The notes beneath the pieces are model-generated. The model saw only the letters and a program-made list of their open reading frames with translations. It made no database searches and had not been told where the DNA came from. 64,000 nt of DNA, from contig NC_023137.1 of NCBI RefSeq assembly GCF_000511385.1, positions 1,123,001 to 1,187,000 on the forward strand. The letters are read 5' to 3'. The position numbers and the translations under genes are program-made. Positions 51,902 to 60,332 of the stretch are shown in pieces (the stretch's first letter is position 1; every line of letters begins with the position of its first letter). Source of the DNA: Phaeobacter gallaeciensis DSM 26640. GTDB lineage: Bacteria > Pseudomonadota > Alphaproteobacteria > Rhodobacterales > Rhodobacteraceae.

Positions 51902-52543
51902 ATGCGGTGCAAACTTATCAGGAATTGGACTGCCGGAGTTGCTTTGGCTTTGCTTTCAACCGTGGCTCCACAAGCGGCAAAAGCCTATCAGGTTGACTGC
52001 GCCATTCTGCTTTGCCTGGCTGGTGGGTGGCCCGCGTCAGCAGAATGTGCCCATGCCCGCGCCGTGTTTATCCGTCGGATCACGCCCTGGCCGATTGAGC
52101 CGCCGTTGCAAATCTGGCGCTGCCCGATGGGTGTTTCTGAGCGCGCGCCGTTGCAAAGTATGGCCCCTAAAGTCTGGGAGGCCAGCAACCAAAATGGTCA
52201 AATGCTCGGCCACATTATTCTGGCACAGGTGGTCGAAGACGGTGCCGATATCGACATCAGTGGTCTGGAATTCGATTTTGTGCGCTCGATCCGTGTTTGG
52301 GATGTTCGGCACTACAGCCATCGCGAACGTGGCCGCGACGATGATTGTTCTGAGAGTTATAACATGCGCCTCGGGACCTACGGCACACAAGGCGAATTTG
52401 GCTGGCAACGCACGACACCAGCGGCCGCCCCGCAATGGGTTCTGCCGTCACGGCGCTGTTCGTCGTCAAGCTGGCGTCGCGGGGTCGGTGTCGAATGGGA
52501 AGATCACGAAGGCAACCATGGATATGAGTGGGGGGCCTACTAA
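51902..52543 (+). CDS. Secreted hypothetical protein of the island end
   Basis: A 213-aa protein with a signal peptide (MRCKLIRNWTAGVALALLST, cleavage near AAKAYQ). The mature part has several Cys (CAILLCLAGGWPASAEC; WRCPMG; DDDCSES; SRRCSSS), suggesting disulfides, and a Trp/Arg-rich C-terminus (WRRGVGVEWEDHEGN). No family recognised with confidence; proteins of this type are frequent near conjugation or island genes in roseobacters, which is my recollection rather than evidence here. Confidence 0.65.
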   Translation: MRCKLIRNWTAGVALALLSTVAPQAAKAYQVDCAILLCLAGGWPASAECAHARAVFIRRITPWPIEPPLQIWRCPMGVSERAPLQSMAPKVWEASNQNGQMLGHIILAQVVEDGADIDISGLEFDFVRSIRVWDVRHYSHRERGRDDDCSESYNMRLGTYGTQGEFGWQRTTPAAAPQWVLPSRRCSSSSWRRGVGVEWEDHEGNHGYEWGAY

Positions 52544-52545
52544 GG

Positions 52546-52860
52546 CTATTCGCCGATGTCCTTCATACGTTCCGCGATATCGCCCGCAATGCGCTCATAC
52601 AGGGCGGCTTGCTTATCTCTGGGAGTTCCGGGCTTCGGGTTCCTTCTGCGGATGCGTTTGGCGAGCCAAAACAACAGTCGCGCGGCGGGGTCGTCCAGTT
52701 TTTCCGGCACTGGGGCCGGATAGTTTTCTTCGAGTAGGGCAACGACCTCAGCATTCATACTGCGATGGTTGGCCTCGGCTGCGAGGCGTATTCGATCGCG
52801 CAGGCCGTCTGGCAGCCGCACGATGAATTTATCCTGATTTTGAGAGCTTTGTTCTGGCAT
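52546..52860 (-). CDS. Arc-family ribbon-helix-helix repressor A
   Basis: A 104-aa Arc/Mnt-type protein from the ATG giving MPEQSSQNQDKFIVRLPDGL. The ribbon FIVRLP is followed by RDRIRLAAEANHRSMNAEVV, the standard Arc fold with N-terminal beta strand and two helices. The C-terminal half is helical and basic (FWLAKRIRRRNPKPG). Divergent from a second Arc-type gene; the palindrome TGGCACTGTGCCA touches its start codon, so it probably represses itself. Phage or island maintenance repressors have this layout. Confidence 0.82.
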   Translation of the reverse strand: MPEQSSQNQDKFIVRLPDGLRDRIRLAAEANHRSMNAEVVALLEENYPAPVPEKLDDPAARLLFWLAKRIRRRNPKPGTPRDKQAALYERIAGDIAERMKDIGE

Positions 52861-52862
52861 GG

Positions 52863-52875
52863 TGGCACTGTGCCA
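52863..52875. promoter_or_regulatory. Operator palindrome 1 of the Arc pair
   Basis: TGGCAC-T-GTGCCA, a perfect palindrome immediately before the start of repressor A. Shares the GTGGC/GCCAC core with the second site. Confidence 0.65.
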
Positions 52876-52894
52876 TAAAAAGCGATTGACGCAA

Positions 52895-52913
52895 TAGTGG
52901 CTAAATGCCACTA
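52895..52913. promoter_or_regulatory. Operator palindrome 2 of the Arc pair
   Basis: TAGTGGC-TAAAT-GCCACTA, perfect seven-base arms, 31 bases before the start of repressor B. Spacing of half-sites differs from palindrome 1, so the two could be bound by different members of the pair. Confidence 0.65.
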
Positions 52914-52944
52914 GTTGATTATGGTTTCAACCTGGAGGCGTTTC

Positions 52945-53139
52945 ATGAACAGTCGTAAACCAATGCAGCTTCGGCTTCCGCAAGAGCTCAAGGAGTGGAT
53001 CAAAGCGGAGTCCGATCGCAATGGAAACTCCCAAAATTCAGAAGTGATCCGCGCCATTCGCGCGGCGAAAGACAGACGTTCTACGCGCGGAGCAATCGGA
53101 AATATCAATATGGATCAGGGTGATAATGCGCGTTGTTAA
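52945..53139 (+). CDS. Arc-family ribbon-helix-helix repressor B
   Basis: A 64-aa Arc-type protein. Start at the ATG after TGGAGGCGTTTC: MNSRKPMQLRLPQELKEWIK, then SDRNGNSQNSEVIRAIRAAK, the strand-helix-helix unit in minimal form. First gene of a short set leading to the integrase; likely controls excision or integration functions. Paralogous in fold but not close in sequence to repressor A. Confidence 0.82.
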   Translation: MNSRKPMQLRLPQELKEWIKAESDRNGNSQNSEVIRAIRAAKDRRSTRGAIGNINMDQGDNARC

Positions 53140-53163
53140 CGAGGTGAGAGAGGTGTCGATAAG

Positions 53164-53355
53164 ATGACCAAAGCTAGTGCACAGACAAAGGCGAAGCAGG
53201 CAGCCTCGGCCTTCATCCGTGAGGCGCGGGAGGCAGGCTGGCAGCGCGCGAAGTTCGAGATTAAGCCTGACGGCAGCGTCATCGTCGATGCCAACATGGT
53301 CGCGCCAGAGGCAGCCGACGACTTTCTCAATAGTGACTTGAGAATGGGCGAATGA
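53164..53355 (+). CDS. Small protein preceding the integrase
   Basis: A 63-aa basic/helical protein (MTKASAQTKAKQAASAFIRE, then EIKPDGSVIVDANMVAPEAA). It overlaps the integrase start by four bases (ATGA), so the two are translated together. The VIVDA strand and size suit a small excisionase-like or accessory factor, but no HTH is evident. Similar small genes often precede such integrases in alphaproteobacterial prophages and islands. Confidence 0.7.
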   Translation: MTKASAQTKAKQAASAFIREAREAGWQRAKFEIKPDGSVIVDANMVAPEAADDFLNSDLRMGE

Positions 53356-54383
53356 CCCGAAAGAGCCTGCCAAAATACGTCTATAATGACAGGGGCTACC
53401 TACGGTTCATCCGGCGTTCGCGCGGTATCTCTGTCATGATGCACGAGGAAGCGGGCACGCCGGAATTTTGGGATCACTACAATCGCCTGCTGAAGGGAAA
53501 ACCAGCGCCAGCGCCGGTGAAACGCAATTTTGAGGCGTTGATTCTTAGCTACTACGAGAGCGACGCCTACAAGAAGCTGAAGCCTCGGACGAGATCCGAT
53601 TATCGGCGGTATATCAGCCACATTCGTGAGATCTGGGCCGACAAAGACCCGGCCAGGATCGAAACCCATCACATCTATGAATTGCACCGCGCAAATGCGG
53701 ATCATTGGCGGCAAGCCAACTATCTCGTTCAGGTCATGGTCGTATTGATGAACCACGCACGATTGATTGGCTTCATCAAGAAGGAGCACGGCAATCCGGC
53801 GAAAGGCATTCCGCTATTCAAGCAGCAGAGCGACGGCTGGGAGCCGTGGCCAGATGATGTTCGGGCCGAGTTCGAAGCGCTGGCTTCAAAGAGGGCGCGG
53901 CTGGTTTACGAGCTTTGCGTTGGTACAGGCCAACGAATTGGCGATGTCGTGAAGATGAAATGGGAGCACTTTTCCGATGAAGGTTTCGATTTTACGCAAG
54001 GCAAAACCGACAAGCCGCTTTGGATCCCGCTCACCGACCGACTGAAAGCCCATCTCGACGGGCTCGCACGAACGGACGGCACTGTTGTGGCTGACGTCAA
54101 GGGACGACCAGTGAGCTACCGGATCGTTGCGGAAGAAATGCGCACTATCAAAAAGAAGATGAAGCACGAGAAGGCGAGCTACTACAAAACGCACGGGCTC
54201 AGAAAAAATGCGACGATCGAGCTGTATCTGGCTGGATGTGATGACGAGATGGTCAAAGCCGTCACCGGTCACTCAGGCGTTGAAATGCTCAAAAAGTACG
54301 GCGGCCCGATCCGGCAAAGAGAGCTCGCGAAGCGCGCTCAAGAGGCAAGAAATCAAATGGAACGAAGCAAGACCGAAACGTGA
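53352..54383 (+). CDS. Tyrosine-type site-specific integrase
   Basis: A 343-aa tyrosine recombinase. The SAM-like core-binding domain spans ~55-150. Catalytic residues: R195 (VGTGQRIGDVVKMKW), H281 and R284 (YKTHGLRKNATIELY), H307 (KAVTGHSGVEM) and nucleophile Y316 (LKKYGG). It ends 68 bases from the 3' end of a tRNA-Cys gene, the typical place of an island or prophage integrase using a tRNA attachment site. The island should therefore extend leftwards from the tRNA. Confidence 0.92.
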   Translation: MTRKSLPKYVYNDRGYLRFIRRSRGISVMMHEEAGTPEFWDHYNRLLKGKPAPAPVKRNFEALILSYYESDAYKKLKPRTRSDYRRYISHIREIWADKDPARIETHHIYELHRANADHWRQANYLVQVMVVLMNHARLIGFIKKEHGNPAKGIPLFKQQSDGWEPWPDDVRAEFEALASKRARLVYELCVGTGQRIGDVVKMKWEHFSDEGFDFTQGKTDKPLWIPLTDRLKAHLDGLARTDGTVVADVKGRPVSYRIVAEEMRTIKKKMKHEKASYYKTHGLRKNATIELYLAGCDDEMVKAVTGHSGVEMLKKYGGPIRQRELAKRAQEARNQMERSKTET

Positions 54384-54451
54384 AAGTTTCAACGGTTGTT
54401 TCAAAAATGGCAGTGAAGGAGAAGACGGATGACGCAAGTCATTGATTTTAT

Positions 54452-54525
54452 TGGAGGCGAGTACCGGAATCGAACCGGTGTACACGGATTTGCAATCCGC
54501 TGCGTCACCACTCCGCCAACTCGCC
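54452..54525 (-). tRNA. tRNA-Cys (GCA)
   Basis: A 74-base cloverleaf on the minus strand including an encoded CCA (54452-54454). Acceptor GGCGAGT/ACTCGCC, T-arm ending GGTTCGATTCC, anticodon loop with GCA within GGATTGCAAATCC. Its 3' end faces the integrase, making it the probable attachment site of the island to the left. Confidence 0.95.
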
Positions 54526-54782
54526 TTACCGGTGGTGTGAGGTGTGATTAATCACATGCGGGGGGGCGGTGCAAGGGCCGCTGTGCGGAACCGGGCGGAA
54601 AAAATGAAAAATTCTGTTGTGGGGCCGCGTTGTACGTAAGGGCGCGCGTTTTCCTGTGTCGGGGAGAGCAAGACAGATTCCTGTCCCGGTGGCATGTGTT
54701 CGAAGGACAATCCATCTTCGACTAGCCACGGCGAAAACGCGTAGCTGCAGGCAATGTGCAGGCGAGCCCCGCTGCCATCAGA

Positions 54783-55532
54783 TCAGGTTGGGGTGACACC
54801 GGGGCCGGAAAGGGCTTTGTTGAGCGCGTTTGCAATCAGCTGTGGCACCTGCGGGAGTGCTCCGAGAACCGGCAGGGTATCGCCGCCAAAGCCTGCATCG
54901 GCCAGAGCATTGGGGATATCGTCGCGCACATGTTCGCCCGCTTGCGCAAAAAACGGCAGGCAGAGGCTGGGCTGCGCTGGAGCGGTGTCCTCAAACACAC
55001 GGGCGGTCTCTGCGATACGCGGATCTTCCTCAACGTAGCCGGTGGCCAGCGTCGTGCCGGGAAGTCGGTTACGCATTGCCGTTGCAAACGCCTCTGCGGC
55101 CTCCGCCGCCTTGGGGCCGCGGGCTGATCCATGTGCCGCGAGCAGAATGCGGGTTGAGGAAAGCGACCAGCCGCGCGCAGCGCAGGCAAGGGTGAGCGCG
55201 TCACAGGCCAGGTCGGGCAGGTTTGGGTCCAACCCAAAAGGGGGAAGATGATGAACGTCGTGCCCTTGCAGTCGTCTTGGCAGCACAGAACTGGTAAACC
55301 AGCCATTTGCCATGAAAAACGGGTAGATCAGCGCGCCCTGCGGTGTCACCTGCTCTAGTCGGTCAGACATGGCCAGGGTCGCGGAACGAATATCCCACTC
55401 CGGTAGCAGCGATGCGACTGCATTTGCAAGCTCGGCCAGTGCACGTTCCTGCGGGGCAGGGTCAGACGGCTGTCCGTGCGCAGTGATGATCGCGGTGGGC
55501 CGAAGCGTCGGCATAGCTTGGGGAGAGGTCAT
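54783..55532 (-). CDS. cbiX: CbiX-like sirohydrochlorin chelatase
   Basis: A 249-aa two-lobed CbiX-type protein that inserts cobalt or iron into sirohydrochlorin. Each lobe has the metal-binding His near its start: TAIITAHGQPSDPAPQERAL and ILLAAHGSARGPKAAEAAEA; a third region is LCLPFFAQAGEHVRDD. The start is the ATG giving MTSPQAMPTLRPT; the open frame further upstream is unlikely. Stand-alone gene, right of the tRNA boundary, so part of the core chromosome. It may serve cobalamin or siroheme synthesis. Confidence 0.85.
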   Translation of the reverse strand: MTSPQAMPTLRPTAIITAHGQPSDPAPQERALAELANAVASLLPEWDIRSATLAMSDRLEQVTPQGALIYPFFMANGWFTSSVLPRRLQGHDVHHLPPFGLDPNLPDLACDALTLACAARGWSLSSTRILLAAHGSARGPKAAEAAEAFATAMRNRLPGTTLATGYVEEDPRIAETARVFEDTAPAQPSLCLPFFAQAGEHVRDDIPNALADAGFGGDTLPVLGALPQVPQLIANALNKALSGPGVTPT

Positions 55533-55707
55533 CGGCGTCGTCTTCCGGCTGTGTGATGATCTTGCTGAAGGGATTGTTGTCGTAGATAGATCGATACCCA
55601 TGGATTTACTACGTTTGACCAACGTCGACAGATCACTTTTGCGGTGGCCAAGCGTGTCCCGGTGTGGCTCTAGTTGCGCTTCAGGCAGAGGCACGTAGTT
55701 TGAGGTG

Positions 55708-57978
55708 TTAGAGCTTCGGGGACCGCAGAGCGTTGAGAAAGCTGCGCAGTTGCTCCGTTGGGATGGGTTTTGCAAACAACTGGGCATTCAGTCGCTGGGC
55801 CAGCGCGGCGGTGTCCGGAGTGGGGCTGGAGGAAATGAGGCAAGCGGGCAGTGGTCCGAGGTCGCGACGCAAACCCTCAATGACTCTGGCGCCGCTTTGG
55901 TTCGCCCCCAATTGCAGGTCTATCAGCAAAACATCCGGTGTGAGCTCAATTTCGGTCAGCAAAATCCGGGCCTCCCCCTCGCTGGCGCAAGTCAGCACGT
56001 CGATCCCCCATTGCTCCATGGTAAGGCTTAGCGCCTGGCGAAGGTCGGTATCTGAAACGATCAGTAGCGCGATCAGTTGGGGCAGCTGCGTAGGGACCGG
56101 GCGAGGGGCAGCTGCCTTGAGGGGAGGGACCTTCCCGATCTGCGGCCTGGAGACATCGCGTGGCAGTTCAATGGCGAAGACTGTTCCACGTCCCAGCTCA
56201 GACCTGAGCGTCAGCGGATGACCGAGCAGCGCGCAGGCCCGCTCTACGATGGCAAGCCCCAGCCCCATACCGTCAGCAGCACTCGCTGTGGCGTTAAGGC
56301 GCTGGAACTCCGCAAAAATCCGGCCGCGATCTTCGTCGGGAATACCGGGGCCTGTGTCCCAGACCTCGACCCTGACGGTGGCCCGGCGCGGACGTATGCC
56401 AATCAGCACACCACCTTGATCGGTGTAGCGCAGCGCGTTGGAGATCAGGTTTTGCAGGATACGCCTCAGATAGGTCACATCACTTAGCACGCGCGCACGA
56501 CTGGGCCTAAGTCGCAGGCTTAGCCCTTTGGCATCGGCAGTCGGGCGCATCTCATCCTGCAGCTGGCCCAACAGGTCGTCCAGATCGACGGAGGACTTGT
56601 GGACCTCTGCGCGACCGGAATCCAGCCTTGAGATATCGAGGAGAGCGGAGACCAGCGTTTCCACACTGTCCAAGGCATTGGCCGCCTTATGCAGCGTGTC
56701 CTTAGGCAGTTCGTCAGGCAGTTCGCTATCCAGAGCTGCGACGAAGAGTTTTGCAGCAGACAAGGGTTGCAGCAGATCATGGGATGCAGCAGCGACAAAG
56801 CGGGATTTGGACGCATTGGCCCGTTCAGCGGCTTGCAGCGCGTCTTCCAGCTCCAGCGTGCGTTCCAGAACGCGTTGCTCCAATGTGTCGCGCGCCTCGC
56901 TCATGGCGCGGGCCGTCTGCCGTTCGGCCGTGACATCGGTGAAGCTGATCACAAAGCCCCCATCGGGCATATCCTGCATAAATACGGTCAAAACCCGCGT
57001 CGTGCCCTGCTGAATATCGAAGGAGAGCGGAGCTCGCGCGCTCTGATCAGTGGTGGTCTGTGCGGAAGCTGAACCAACCGTCAATCCTGTGCGCGGGCGG
57101 GCCCAGTTCGCGACCTGATCAGCGATCTCCGCCTGCGCAAAGGTGAAGGTGTCGCGCAGCTGCTCAAAAATACTCTCAAACCGGCTACCGATGCGGAACC
57201 TCCCGATTGGGATCGATAGTAGATTCCCCATAAGCCGGTTCCATCCGACCAGCCGGGCCTGCTGATCGAAGATGCAGACCCCCTGGTTCAGATGTTCCAA
57301 TGTGGCGCGAATGAGACGCGCCTGGTCGTCCAGAATGCGTTCACGTTCCTGGTGCTGGAGCCGCATGATGTCTGTGACGTCAGTCTGCAGGATGACCGTG
57401 CCACCATCCGGCGTTCGGTGCTCACTCACCTGCACCCAGCGATTGCCGGTCATGCGCACGTTGAACATGACGCTGCGGTCCTGATGACGGGCCAGTCGGC
57501 GGGCAGCCCAACTGGCGGCTGACGTGCCCGCCGGGAGCGACAGGGCCGTGCTCGAACTGATCAGTTGCACATAGCTTTCAAACCTCAGCCCCGGTCGCAG
57601 ATCAGCGCAGATATCAGGCATGTGCATGCCAAAGCGACTGTTGCACATCACCAGCACATCCTCCGCATTGAAAAGTGCGAAGCCTTCTTGAACGGTTTCA
57701 ATGGCATTGGCGAGATTGGCGCGCGCGGCTTCGGTCTCGCGGTTGGCCTCGGCGAGCTTGGCGTTCGAGAGATTGAGCAGATCCAGCGTGCGCTCCAGAT
57801 CGCGGGTGCGGCTGCGGATTTCCTCTTCCAGCAAAACAGCGCGTTCAAACTGCGCATACGCAAGGCCGGAGGCATCTGTATCTTGCTCCACACGGCGCAT
57901 CAGGGTCGCGGTGATCTTCAGCAGTTTTTCATTCTGCCGTTCCAGAGAATCATGCGGATCAATCAGGCCTTCGGTCAT
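55708..57978 (-). CDS. Cytosolic PAS-containing hybrid histidine kinase
   Basis: A 756-aa hybrid kinase without membrane helices. An N-terminal coiled coil (LLEEEIRSRTRDLERTLDLL) leads to two PAS-like domains (near QEGFALFNAEDVLVM and LNQGVCIFDQQARLVGWN). The HisKA is AAASHDLLQPLSAAKLFVAA, the ATPase NLISNALRYTDQGGVLIGI and GMGLGLAIVERACALLG, and a C-terminal receiver (DVLLIDLQLGANQSGA). Start at the ATG overlapping the FIST gene stop by four bases (ATGA). It probably receives a signal through the FIST protein and acts on the LuxR-type regulator upstream. Confidence 0.88.
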   Translation of the reverse strand: MTEGLIDPHDSLERQNEKLLKITATLMRRVEQDTDASGLAYAQFERAVLLEEEIRSRTRDLERTLDLLNLSNAKLAEANRETEAARANLANAIETVQEGFALFNAEDVLVMCNSRFGMHMPDICADLRPGLRFESYVQLISSSTALSLPAGTSAASWAARRLARHQDRSVMFNVRMTGNRWVQVSEHRTPDGGTVILQTDVTDIMRLQHQERERILDDQARLIRATLEHLNQGVCIFDQQARLVGWNRLMGNLLSIPIGRFRIGSRFESIFEQLRDTFTFAQAEIADQVANWARPRTGLTVGSASAQTTTDQSARAPLSFDIQQGTTRVLTVFMQDMPDGGFVISFTDVTAERQTARAMSEARDTLEQRVLERTLELEDALQAAERANASKSRFVAAASHDLLQPLSAAKLFVAALDSELPDELPKDTLHKAANALDSVETLVSALLDISRLDSGRAEVHKSSVDLDDLLGQLQDEMRPTADAKGLSLRLRPSRARVLSDVTYLRRILQNLISNALRYTDQGGVLIGIRPRRATVRVEVWDTGPGIPDEDRGRIFAEFQRLNATASAADGMGLGLAIVERACALLGHPLTLRSELGRGTVFAIELPRDVSRPQIGKVPPLKAAAPRPVPTQLPQLIALLIVSDTDLRQALSLTMEQWGIDVLTCASEGEARILLTEIELTPDVLLIDLQLGANQSGARVIEGLRRDLGPLPACLISSSPTPDTAALAQRLNAQLFAKPIPTEQLRSFLNALRSPKL

Positions 57979-59228
57979 GATCTGGCCGCAGTCTCGTCTG
58001 TTGCGGGCGGGTAGATGGCGACTCCGGTCAGTGTCTGGTTCACGTGGATGGAGTTCACCTGCTCCCCGTAGGTGCAAAATCCCACGGCGCGGTGTTTGGC
58101 GAAGAGTGCGGATATCTGTGGCGTCAGTTGTTTCTGCTGGGCTTCCATCCGTCGCAGTACGCAATCGCAGGCCAGGATAACATCGGGTGTCCGGGTGTCT
58201 CCCAACGCAGAAAGCGCGCGGTCGAGATGATTCACCATGTCGAGAGGCTCTGCCAATGTCAGCACGACCCCTTCGTCGATGGCTGAGAAAAACACAAGAT
58301 CACCAGTGTCTGCGACCTGTTGGATTGCGCGGACATGATGCTGGCCACCAATGCGCACCACCACGGGATGAGCCGCAAAGGTGAAGGTGGTGAGCTGTTC
58401 TGGATCCTTGCCCAGCAGGCGCGCATATTCCCGCGCCGCCGGTTCGGCGTTGATTTCATAGACCAGTCTACGAGCAGGATCAGCCCCGGTCACCACCATG
58501 CGCTGGGCCGTCGGTACAAGATGATCCGTGTTGAAGACCTTGATCGGGCAGTTGCTGCGGATCTGTAGCAAGACCGCCGCGTTCTGCCGGGCCTCTCCAC
58601 CGCAAAGAACGTATGTTACGCCGAAATCGGTGCTATCGCCGGCGGATCCGCCAAACAGTGGCACCGGGCCAAGCCCTGGCGCTAGATCGGTGGTTAGCGC
58701 GTCTTCCTTTACCGACAGTCCATCCACCAGTAGAAAGGCAAATTCGGACCCCCACTGCGGTGTCTCCCGCGCCATATCGTTGCGATTGCGAATGATCTGG
58801 TCAATCTGGCTCTGGGGATCATAGGCGTTCAGATCGTCAATAGGCAGAACTCGTGCGCAGAAATGGCTGCGGGGAAGGCCGATGGCGACAATCTCTCCAT
58901 CTGTGTAACCAGCCTCGCCGATTTCACCTGCAGTGGTGCAGCCAACCACCTGTGCGGGGGCCAGATCACGTGTCGCCGCAGCGCCGAGCGCATGGATATC
59001 GGCCTGCGGAGAGATAAAGAGAATGATCAGCTCAAGATCATCGAGCGGTGCCAGCATTTGTGCCAACCTCGCCAGGGCATCGGGCGCGTCGGCCGCAGCA
59101 AAACCGGTGCGGGTGATACGACTGGACTGGTGTAGTGCGGCAGCCATTGCAGGCAGCGCGCGCCCGGTCTCAGCCGACGCGACTGTGGGGGGATTGGCAT
59201 CGGCGCGGGGTGGGGCTGGGCGTTTCAT
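57975..59228 (-). CDS. FIST N/C sensory domain protein
   Basis: A 417-aa FIST protein. The N-terminal FIST domain includes APAQVVGCTTAGEIGEAGYTD and the C-terminal part VFNTDHLVPTAQRMVVTGAD, then CDCVLRRMEAQQKQLTPQIS and VGFCTYGEQVNSIHVNQTL. FIST domains are thought to bind small ligands such as amino acids for signalling. It is coupled to the hybrid kinase (overlap ATGA) and lies 17 bases after the response-regulator gene. Cytoplasmic, so the input signal is internal. Confidence 0.88.
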   Translation of the reverse strand: MKRPAPPRADANPPTVASAETGRALPAMAAALHQSSRITRTGFAAADAPDALARLAQMLAPLDDLELIILFISPQADIHALGAAATRDLAPAQVVGCTTAGEIGEAGYTDGEIVAIGLPRSHFCARVLPIDDLNAYDPQSQIDQIIRNRNDMARETPQWGSEFAFLLVDGLSVKEDALTTDLAPGLGPVPLFGGSAGDSTDFGVTYVLCGGEARQNAAVLLQIRSNCPIKVFNTDHLVPTAQRMVVTGADPARRLVYEINAEPAAREYARLLGKDPEQLTTFTFAAHPVVVRIGGQHHVRAIQQVADTGDLVFFSAIDEGVVLTLAEPLDMVNHLDRALSALGDTRTPDVILACDCVLRRMEAQQKQLTPQISALFAKHRAVGFCTYGEQVNSIHVNQTLTGVAIYPPATDETAARS

Positions 59229-59245
59229 GTTGGATGGTAGGCGGT

Positions 59246-59962
59246 TCAGCCGAGATCTTGCAAGACGTTTGCAAAGCTGGTTTCCTTCGCGATCAAAACC
59301 GCTTGGGTACGGCTTTGCACGCCGAGTTTGCGCATGATTGCGGTGACATGGGCTTTGACCGTGGTTTCAGCAATCGACAGATCATAGGCTATTTGTTTGT
59401 TCAGTTTGCCGGCACAGATCAGCTGCAGGATGCGCGCCTGCTGATTGGTCAGCGTCGCCAGTCGCCCGGTCGCGTCCTGAGTTTCACTGTCGCGGGGCAG
59501 CAGCACGTAACCGGGCGGAACAAACGGCGTGCCCTTTGCGATTGCATCAAACGCGCTGATGTAAATCTCGCGCTGGCCGTGCTTGGGAACGAAACCTGCG
59601 GCTCCGGCATGAATGGCGGCACTAATTACCCGATTGTCCGCCATGGACGAGACGACAAGTATCGGCGCGCTGGTGGCGTTGCGCAACCGGATAAGCCCGT
59701 CCATGCCATGAACATCCGGCAGGTTCAGATCCAGGACCACTGCGTCCGGGGGAGGTGTATCGGCAATCTCAGAAATGGCCTGTTCCAGTGTCGGCGCGGT
59801 TACGATCGTGCGAATGCCGACCGTCGCGCGTAAAGTCATCGCCAGAGCATCGCAGAACAAGGGATGATCCTCGACGATCAGTGCGGTGACAAAACGCGCC
59901 GATTCCGACGGTTCGGGATGACCGCTTTGGGTCGGAATTCTTGTGGGGGACGACTGTGTCAT
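59246..59962 (-). CDS. NarL/LuxR-type response regulator
   Basis: A 238-aa regulator. The start MTQSSPTRIPTQSG was chosen since the receiver begins 25 residues later (ALIVEDHPLFCDAL). Phospho-acceptor Asp is in DAVVLDLNLPDVHGMDG, the Lys in GFVPKHGQREIY. The LuxR-type HTH is LTNQQARILQLICAGKLNKQ and AETTVKAHVTAIMRKLGV. First gene of the regulator-FIST-kinase operon. In relatives such as the Pseudomonas ethanol-oxidation regulators, similar trios control alcohol metabolism; that link here is only inference. Confidence 0.9.
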   Translation of the reverse strand: MTQSSPTRIPTQSGHPEPSESARFVTALIVEDHPLFCDALAMTLRATVGIRTIVTAPTLEQAISEIADTPPPDAVVLDLNLPDVHGMDGLIRLRNATSAPILVVSSMADNRVISAAIHAGAAGFVPKHGQREIYISAFDAIAKGTPFVPPGYVLLPRDSETQDATGRLATLTNQQARILQLICAGKLNKQIAYDLSIAETTVKAHVTAIMRKLGVQSRTQAVLIAKETSFANVLQDLG

Positions 59963-60332
59963 CAGACTCCTAAGATCTACCGGGCGGTTGCTTCGTATCA
60001 TTAGGCCGGGCACTTGCAGCGGATTGGAAGCCGCCCCGACGAGAATCATGCTAGCAGCACAGGTACAGACCTACCAATAGGCGAAAGGTCGAAGGCTCTT
60101 GCCGTCGCCTATGAGTGAGCATCACCTATTTGTAAGCGAGAAAATTGCCAGTATCAGACTGACGGTGCGTGCTGTTCCCAAAGATGAGAGCGGCCCGGTC
60201 CACCTCTGGCTTGCAACCAATGTCGCATATCGGGGCGCTTTCGGTTTAGGCTATGCACACGTCAGGCAGACCATCCGCTGCCTGCTGAGAAACTGATCGC
60301 CAGTAGATCGCCAGAGTAAGGAAAAAGCGCCC

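Noticed and set aside
52458..52520. Arg/Ser-rich tail of the secreted protein as a frameshift sign
   Set aside because: The frame continues to a normal stop with conserved-looking Trp and acidic residues, so there is no reason to propose a frameshift.
54452..54525. Second copy of the tRNA-Cys 3' end inside the window as island end
   Set aside because: No match to the segment around 54452-54475 was found when reading leftwards by eye; the other attachment site is probably outside the window.
54783..55787. Longer CbiX reading with 85 extra residues
   Set aside because: The extra part has no domain features and is low-complexity; the first CbiX lobe starts right after MTSPQAMPTLRPT.
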